A DNA stretch of 64,000 nucleotides from an uncultured Clostridia bacterium (GTDB taxonomy: Bacteria > Bacillota > Clostridia > Oscillospirales > Acutalibacteraceae), in NCBI GenBank assembly GCA_937876375.1, contig CALEHY010000009.1:269720-333719 (forward strand). Direction: 5' to 3'. Position numbers and translations under genes: made by a program. Shown here piece after piece: positions 60,041-64,000 of this stretch (position 1 is the first letter of the stretch; every line of letters begins with the position of its first letter). The notes under the pieces are model-generated. The model was given only the letters and a program-made list of their open reading frames with translations, was not told the DNA's origin and searched no databases.

Positions 60041-60988
60041 TTAAATATGGTCCTTGTATGTTTCGCTAGTGATAACACCGTCCTCTACATGTAGCTTGCA
60101 GATACGAGCATTACGAGCGTCAAATGCGTTAGCGTTTAGCTCATCATCGTAGTCACGAGCATGGTAGATAGCATACCACTGTCCATCCTCTTTAATCATA
60201 GAGTGATGACCAGTACCCTCTTCAAAATCATTAGCCTTCATAACTGGATGATATGTATTATCATCAGGATATTTTTCAAACTTAATTTTTGTCAAATCAG
60301 TTTCGTCGGTCTTTGCTCTTGCATAGCCGATATAATAGGTAGGCTGCTGGTAACAGTTGCCTGAATACATAACATACTGCCAGTCACCCTCTTTGAAATA
60401 ATATGCACCCTCGATAGTATGCCAATGCTGACCCTTCTTGTATCTATCACGCTGATAAATATCCTCATCAAGTGTTGGCTCAACAACCAAGACTGGATTG
60501 CCCTCCATAGTAAATGGGTCAATCATTCTATCGACAAAAATGCAAGTTCCAATTCTATCACCCTCAAAGCGATTAGAGGAATAGAACATAAACAGGCCAC
60601 TCTCATTCTTTACAACATGAGAATCAATGGAGAATGGGTGCAAAATTCTTTTTGGATTAGTGAATGGACCAAGTGGGTTATCTGATACAGACACATGCAT
60701 AGCACCTCTGTGACCACCATTATCTGGCTCGTCATCATAAATCTCGATGGAGTTGTACATATAGAACTTGCCATCAAGCTCAATAACGCTTGGTGCCCAA
60801 AACGCCTCGTGGTCTGGCATAGTCATAACCATACCATCAAACTCCCAGCCATCAAACAAGTTGTCAGAATGGTATGCATAGACACCATGATGACCAGTAG
60901 TGTAAATATAGTATTTTCCATTTGATTTTAGGATGAATGGGTCAGCCTGACCGATATAGTTATCCTTATCAACCTTTAGTAAATGCAT
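60041..60988 (-). CDS. GH43-family glycoside hydrolase
   Basis: 315 residues forming one five-bladed propeller. Catalytic positions of GH43: aspartate in IGQADPFIL near 16, aspartate in PFSIDSHVV near 124, and glutamate in HTIEGAYYF near 196. No signal peptide, so it works on imported oligosaccharides, probably arabinosides or xylosides. It is cotranscribed with the gene at 60992 (three-base gap). It may work with the GPH transporter at 54598, though they are not adjacent. Confidence 0.9.
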   Translation of the reverse strand: MHLLKVDKDNYIGQADPFILKSNGKYYIYTTGHHGVYAYHSDNLFDGWEFDGMVMTMPDHEAFWAPSVIELDGKFYMYNSIEIYDDEPDNGGHRGAMHVSVSDNPLGPFTNPKRILHPFSIDSHVVKNESGLFMFYSSNRFEGDRIGTCIFVDRMIDPFTMEGNPVLVVEPTLDEDIYQRDRYKKGQHWHTIEGAYYFKEGDWQYVMYSGNCYQQPTYYIGYARAKTDETDLTKIKFEKYPDDNTYHPVMKANDFEEGTGHHSMIKEDGQWYAIYHARDYDDELNANAFDARNARICKLHVEDGVITSETYKDHI

Positions 60989-60991
60989 AAA

Positions 60992-61507
60992 TTATTTATC
61001 CTTCTTATTATTTTTTGCTGCCTTTTCAGCCTCTAGCTCTGCCTTTTCCTTGTAGAACATATTAGCCTTAACATACACCTCAATATAGCCACGAATAATC
61101 TCTGCCATATCACCCTCCTGATAATTTAGAGGTAGGATATGCTCATCATCATCGATAGCGAGAGGACCTTTTTCAAAATCGTTAAAGGTAGGCATTAACG
61201 AATAATTAACAGTAGTCTTTACGATAGAAATCAAAGTGTAATCAGCTGTAGCGTTAATGAAGCCCTTTTTCTTGGTATATCTCTCGATAGTAGAGGTAGG
61301 CACAGAGTCGTTATGCTTCTTTGTATAGCAAGCGTTAATAACTTTTTCAACATAGCTCTCAAGTGCCTTGTCGGTATATGGAGCCTTTAGCAAAAGAACA
61401 GTATCGATATCAGCGATACCATATTTCTCTGACTCACCACAAGGGATACCAATAAGGTTTTCGTTCTCATCAACATAAATTGATATTGTAGAAAAATCGT
61501 GTTGCAT
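60992..61507 (-). CDS. Hypothetical protein with coiled-coil tail
   Basis: 171 residues. Mixed alpha/beta first 145 residues with no recognised motif (ISIYVDENENLIGIPCGESE, DTVLLLKAPYTDKAL, YTLISIVKTTVNYSL) and a strongly charged helical tail of about 25 residues (KEKAELEAEKAAKNNKKDK). It is probably cytoplasmic. It precedes GH43 in the same transcript. I do not recognise a family. Confidence 0.65.
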   Translation of the reverse strand: MQHDFSTISIYVDENENLIGIPCGESEKYGIADIDTVLLLKAPYTDKALESYVEKVINACYTKKHNDSVPTSTIERYTKKKGFINATADYTLISIVKTTVNYSLMPTFNDFEKGPLAIDDDEHILPLNYQEGDMAEIIRGYIEVYVKANMFYKEKAELEAEKAAKNNKKDK

Positions 61508-61607
61508 AAAACATACGTCCTTATAAATTTTTTCTAATTATAATATATATAATTGAAAATAGCAACAAAAAGTGGTAATATTTATATATATTTGAGGTGA
61601 TAAGATT

Positions 61608-62273
61608 ATGAAAAAGGTGCTCATAACCGGTGGTGCAACCGGTATCGGCAAGGCTTGTGCCCTGCTATTGATGAAAAATGGATATGATGTGTACATTACA
61701 TATAACAAAACAGAGCCTGACTACGACGTCAACGCTATAAAATGCAACCTAGCAAATGTAGACGAGATAGAGCGACTATTCGACGAAATCGAAGACATAG
61801 ATATACTAGTTAACAATGCTGGTGTATCACTGATAAAGATGATAAATGATATCACGATTGATGATTACAGCAATGTCACAGCTGTTAACGAAAGAGCTGT
61901 GTATTTCTGCTCAAAGTACGCTACCCTATCAATGCTAAAAAAACAATCTGGTGCTATCATCAATATATCATCAATGTGGGGTCAGATTGGTGCAAGCTGT
62001 GAGACGCTATACAGCATGACAAAGGCTGGCGTAATAGGATTAACAAAGGCATTGGCACAAGAGCTAGCACCTAGTGGTATCACCGTTAACTGTGTCGCAC
62101 CAGGTATCATTGACACAAGAATGAACAAACAATTCTCCAAAAAAATGCTAATGGACGAGGTGCCAATGGGCAAACTAGGCACACCGGACGATATAGCAAA
62201 AGCTGTACTCTTCTTTGCAGAAAATGACTATGTCACTGGTCAAATTCTTGGTGTAAATGGAGGAATAGTATAA
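61608..62273 (+). CDS. Short-chain dehydrogenase/reductase (FabG-like)
   Basis: 221 residues. Cofactor site TGGATGIGKA near 8-17, NNAG near 75, catalytic serine in INISSMWG near 120, and YSMTK near 136-140 with the conserved tyrosine and lysine. It is a compact classical SDR, about 20 residues shorter than FabG. An Asp-rich stretch after the second strand (NKTEPDYD) suggests NADP or NAD choice cannot be read simply. Substrate unknown; no fatty-acid cluster is nearby. GAGGTGATAAG precedes the ATG. Confidence 0.9.
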   Translation: MKKVLITGGATGIGKACALLLMKNGYDVYITYNKTEPDYDVNAIKCNLANVDEIERLFDEIEDIDILVNNAGVSLIKMINDITIDDYSNVTAVNERAVYFCSKYATLSMLKKQSGAIINISSMWGQIGASCETLYSMTKAGVIGLTKALAQELAPSGITVNCVAPGIIDTRMNKQFSKKMLMDEVPMGKLGTPDDIAKAVLFFAENDYVTGQILGVNGGIV

Positions 62274-62293
62274 AATTTTACAAAGGGAAAATT

Positions 62294-62815
62294 ATGGGGA
62301 TTATAGGAACTGTTATTAGCAATATTAAAAACATAAAAAGAGCAAATAAAATTCAAAATATGGATTGCGAAGACTTGCTAAAGCATAGTGATGAAGAATT
62401 ATATGATGACATTGTTTGTTTTTGCGAATATGGTATTTTTGATCTAGATAACCCTGATTTAAATGCAGAAAAGAAGGTTGTATTCTGTTTAGAAAAATTT
62501 GAAGCAGAGGTTAATAATGGTGGATTATGCCAGTTCTTTGTTAATTCAAGCAGTGTATGTGCACCATATATTAGCCAGTCATTAGAAAGTATTGGTGCAT
62601 TGAACATTAAAGAATTATTTGATAGCTTTGTTAGTGAGAATGGTATAAATGTTAACGACCTATCTTCCTTTAAAGTTAGTAGCATAGATGAGTACAATTT
62701 GCAGACGCAAAAATATGATTATGATAGCTTTGACGATAAGTTTTATGAAGATATGGAATTCCATAATCTTTTCATAAAATACATTAGAGAAAACATAAAT
62801 TCGATAGTAAAATAA
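62294..62815 (+). CDS. DUF4375/DMP19-like protein
   Basis: 173 residues. The central FEAEVNNGGLCQFFVNSSS near 72-90 and APYISQSLESIGA near 93 match the NGG-x-QF signature of DUF4375 proteins. These small soluble proteins occur in accessory regions and often next to polymorphic-toxin immunity genes; no function is established. AAAGGGAAA precedes the ATG. AT-rich codons (TTA, AAT) are unlike the SDR gene before it. Confidence 0.8.
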   Translation: MGIIGTVISNIKNIKRANKIQNMDCEDLLKHSDEELYDDIVCFCEYGIFDLDNPDLNAEKKVVFCLEKFEAEVNNGGLCQFFVNSSSVCAPYISQSLESIGALNIKELFDSFVSENGINVNDLSSFKVSSIDEYNLQTQKYDYDSFDDKFYEDMEFHNLFIKYIRENINSIVK

Positions 62816-62836
62816 TAGTTCTAAATATTATAATAA

Positions 62837-62869
62837 AAAAAGTGGAGCAGTAAAACTGCTCCACTTTTT
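62837..62869 (+). terminator. Terminator of the DUF4375 gene
   Basis: AAAAAGTGGAGCAGT (62837-62851) pairs with ACTGCTCCACTTTTT (62855-62869). Confidence 0.88.
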
Positions 62870-62900
62870 ATGCAATATTTTGGGTGTGTTGTGTTGTTTA

Positions 62901-62960
62901 TGTATAATACTAAAATATCGCGCCAACTTTACAATTCGTTCAAAACTGTATTTTTATACA
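62901..62960 (+). repeat. Dispersed palindromic repeat, partial copy 3
   Basis: TACTAAAATATCGCGCCAAC (62908-62927), then TTTACAATTCGTTCAAAACTG and TATTTTTATACA, closely matching 16490-16547. The 5' palindromic part is missing. Confidence 0.75.
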
Positions 62961-62988
62961 GAATTTATGACCATTTTTGACATAAAAA

Positions 62989-63012
62989 AACGCCTCACAT
63001 TAGTGAGGCGTT
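62989..63012 (-). terminator. Terminator of the ECF S-component gene
   Basis: AACGCCTCAC (62989-62998) and GTGAGGCGTT (63003-63012) pair around ATTA; the minus strand continues with TTTTTT. Confidence 0.85.
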
Positions 63013-63023
63013 TAATGTTATAT

Positions 63024-63923
63024 TTACTCTTTTGCAGTTACTATTGTATAGACAATTGCAGATATGATTGTTACTGCTAGGAGCTTTCCGAAATTCCAAG
63101 GAAGGTTAAATACTAATAGTCCTTGCCAAACGCTCTCAAGTGATGGTAGCTTTTCGGCATACATAGAAAAAACATCAAAAGCAATGTTTCTTTTCTCAAA
63201 GAATTTAGCATACATAGGAAATAGAATTGAATTGTACACTGGAATCATTATAAAAGCAGTTGCTAATGCAGAGGCTGCACCTGATGCAAGTATTCCGCCA
63301 ATCCTAAGCCCTCTTGTTTGTCTTATAGTAGGCTTCTTACCTGCAATAGCATAGAATATTGAGAATGCTATAAGCACAAATAGAGTATCATCAATAAGAT
63401 TTGAAAGCTCTCCCACATAGCTTATATCATTATAAATGAAATAAAAAATAACCATATGAGTTAGATTTTTCAAAAGAATTGTTACAACACCGACTATCGG
63501 ACCAAAGAAAACAGTTGAAATGAACTCTGGAAATATTGAAAAATCGATTGCTAAAAAAGATGGTAGGAATGGTAGATTGAATTTTAAAAACTCCAAACCA
63601 ACTGCAATAGCGTATAGAATAAATGCAAAAATAAGCATTTTAAATAAAGAGCCTGTTCTTGCTGTTTCTTCACTTACTATTTGAACCTGCTCTCCATGCT
63701 TTAAGTGCTCAATTGGTTTTGACTTAGGCAACTCTGTTCTATGCTCTCTATGCCTCAGTTCTTGAGGAATAGGTGGCATTGCAGAATGATGTGGTCTGTG
63801 ATGATAAGATGGTGGTGGCATAGGTGGTCCACCATGATGTCTATGTGATTGAGGTGGCAATGGAGGACCAGAATGATGCCTGTGTTGTTGAGGATGATCC
63901 TCTTTTATATATTTACTTCTCAT
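63024..63923 (-). CDS. ECF transporter S-component with His/Pro-rich N terminus
   Basis: 299 residues. Residues 100-299 form six membrane segments with PSFLAIDFSIFPEFISTVFFGPIVGVV and GELSNLIDDTLFVLI, typical of ECF substrate-binding (S) subunits such as RibU. Residues 1-95 are soluble and very rich in His and Pro (HRHHSGPPLPP, HRHHGGPPMPPPSYHHRPHH), which is unusual for the family and suggests metal binding. No ECF ATPase or T subunit is encoded here, as in group II systems. The substrate may be riboflavin, but this is not proved. Confidence 0.82.
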   Translation of the reverse strand: MRSKYIKEDHPQQHRHHSGPPLPPQSHRHHGGPPMPPPSYHHRPHHSAMPPIPQELRHREHRTELPKSKPIEHLKHGEQVQIVSEETARTGSLFKMLIFAFILYAIAVGLEFLKFNLPFLPSFLAIDFSIFPEFISTVFFGPIVGVVTILLKNLTHMVIFYFIYNDISYVGELSNLIDDTLFVLIAFSIFYAIAGKKPTIRQTRGLRIGGILASGAASALATAFIMIPVYNSILFPMYAKFFEKRNIAFDVFSMYAEKLPSLESVWQGLLVFNLPWNFGKLLAVTIISAIVYTIVTAKE

Positions 63924-63944
63924 AAATTTATATCCTTAATTCTA

Positions 63945-63975
63945 TAAAAGGCTCTCAAGAAGAGAGCCCTTTTTA
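63945..63975 (-). terminator. Terminator for a gene beyond the window
   Basis: GGCTCTC (63950-63956) and GAGAGCC (63962-63968) pair; T-rich runs flank both sides. On the minus strand it would end a transcript entering from beyond 64000. Confidence 0.6.
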
Positions 63976-64000
63976 ATTACATAAAGAATAGGTTGTTTAA

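Noticed and set aside
1..64000. tRNA, rRNA, prophage or integrative element
   Set aside because: No tRNA or rRNA signature, integrase, terminase or relaxase was seen on either strand.

Overview
The window looks like chromosomal DNA from an AT-rich, anaerobic, endospore-forming member of the Clostridia, most likely near the Ruminococcaceae/Oscillospirales. Pointers are flavin/Fe-S redox subunits of the bifurcating type, a SCIFF ranthipeptide pair, SpoVAC and SpoVAE, a Phe T-box, IreB, a c-di-GMP-I riboswitch, and promoters of the TTGACA-17-TATAAT type. CTA is a very common leucine codon in the core genes. No rRNA, tRNA, CRISPR array, prophage or classical insertion sequence was seen.

Layout. 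0.1-4.7 kb: three-gene NuoE/NuoF/(NuoG-GltD) operon, best read as a Stn-type electron-bifurcating transhydrogenase. 4.7-9.5 kb: VanZ-like protein, surface protein, small FTR-like Fe-S protein, ArsB/NhaD-type ion transporter, and a membrane protein with a YdcF domain. 9.5-11.2 kb: SCIFF precursor and radical SAM maturase. 11.2-14.5 kb: PLP decarboxylase-like protein, membrane protein, YjjG nucleotidase, exonuclease III. 14.7-16.2 kb: serine hydrolase. 16.6-29.6 kb: a minus-strand c-di-GMP/surface-polymer locus. 29.9-31.2 kb: XRE regulator and Phd-Doc. 31.3-34.3 kb: two-component system. 34.4-40.0 kb: housekeeping block mutS2-recO-yqzL-era-ybeY-phoH. 40.1-44.9 kb: FkbM methyltransferase, TSUP exporter, sulfatase, GPH transporter. 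45.0-46.1 kb: REP-associated transposase with its palindromes. 46.1-51.4 kb: lipase-like gene and pheST with T-box. 51.4-53.5 kb: ireB, an unrecognised structured leader RNA, a lipoprotein gene and nested repeats. 53.5-64 kb: glycosyltransferase, second GPH transporter, FeoAB, split spoVA genes, orphan ABC ATPase, GH43, SDR, DUF4375 protein and an ECF S-component.

The most interesting system is the 16.6-29.6 kb locus. A membrane diguanylate cyclase lies immediately upstream of a clear c-di-GMP-I riboswitch. The riboswitch overlaps a terminator in front of VTC polymerase-like, DUF4956, CotH kinase-like, clan GH-A hydrolase, HEAT-repeat and GT2 synthase genes. The series ends with a pseudo-receiver/GGDEF/EAL protein and a second cyclase. 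The first cyclase and the EAL protein share a PAS-like module of about 110 residues. This suggests a closed c-di-GMP circuit controlling a polysaccharide that may be modified with phosphate.

The intergenic DNA carries several families of repeated palindromes: REP/BIME-like hairpins, a roughly 90-bp element in opposite orientations, a terminator-plus-tail element, and a 130-bp inverted repeat. Some repeats sit inside or against one another. AT-richer genes that use more TTA leucine codons lie near these repeats and are probably the accessory fraction.
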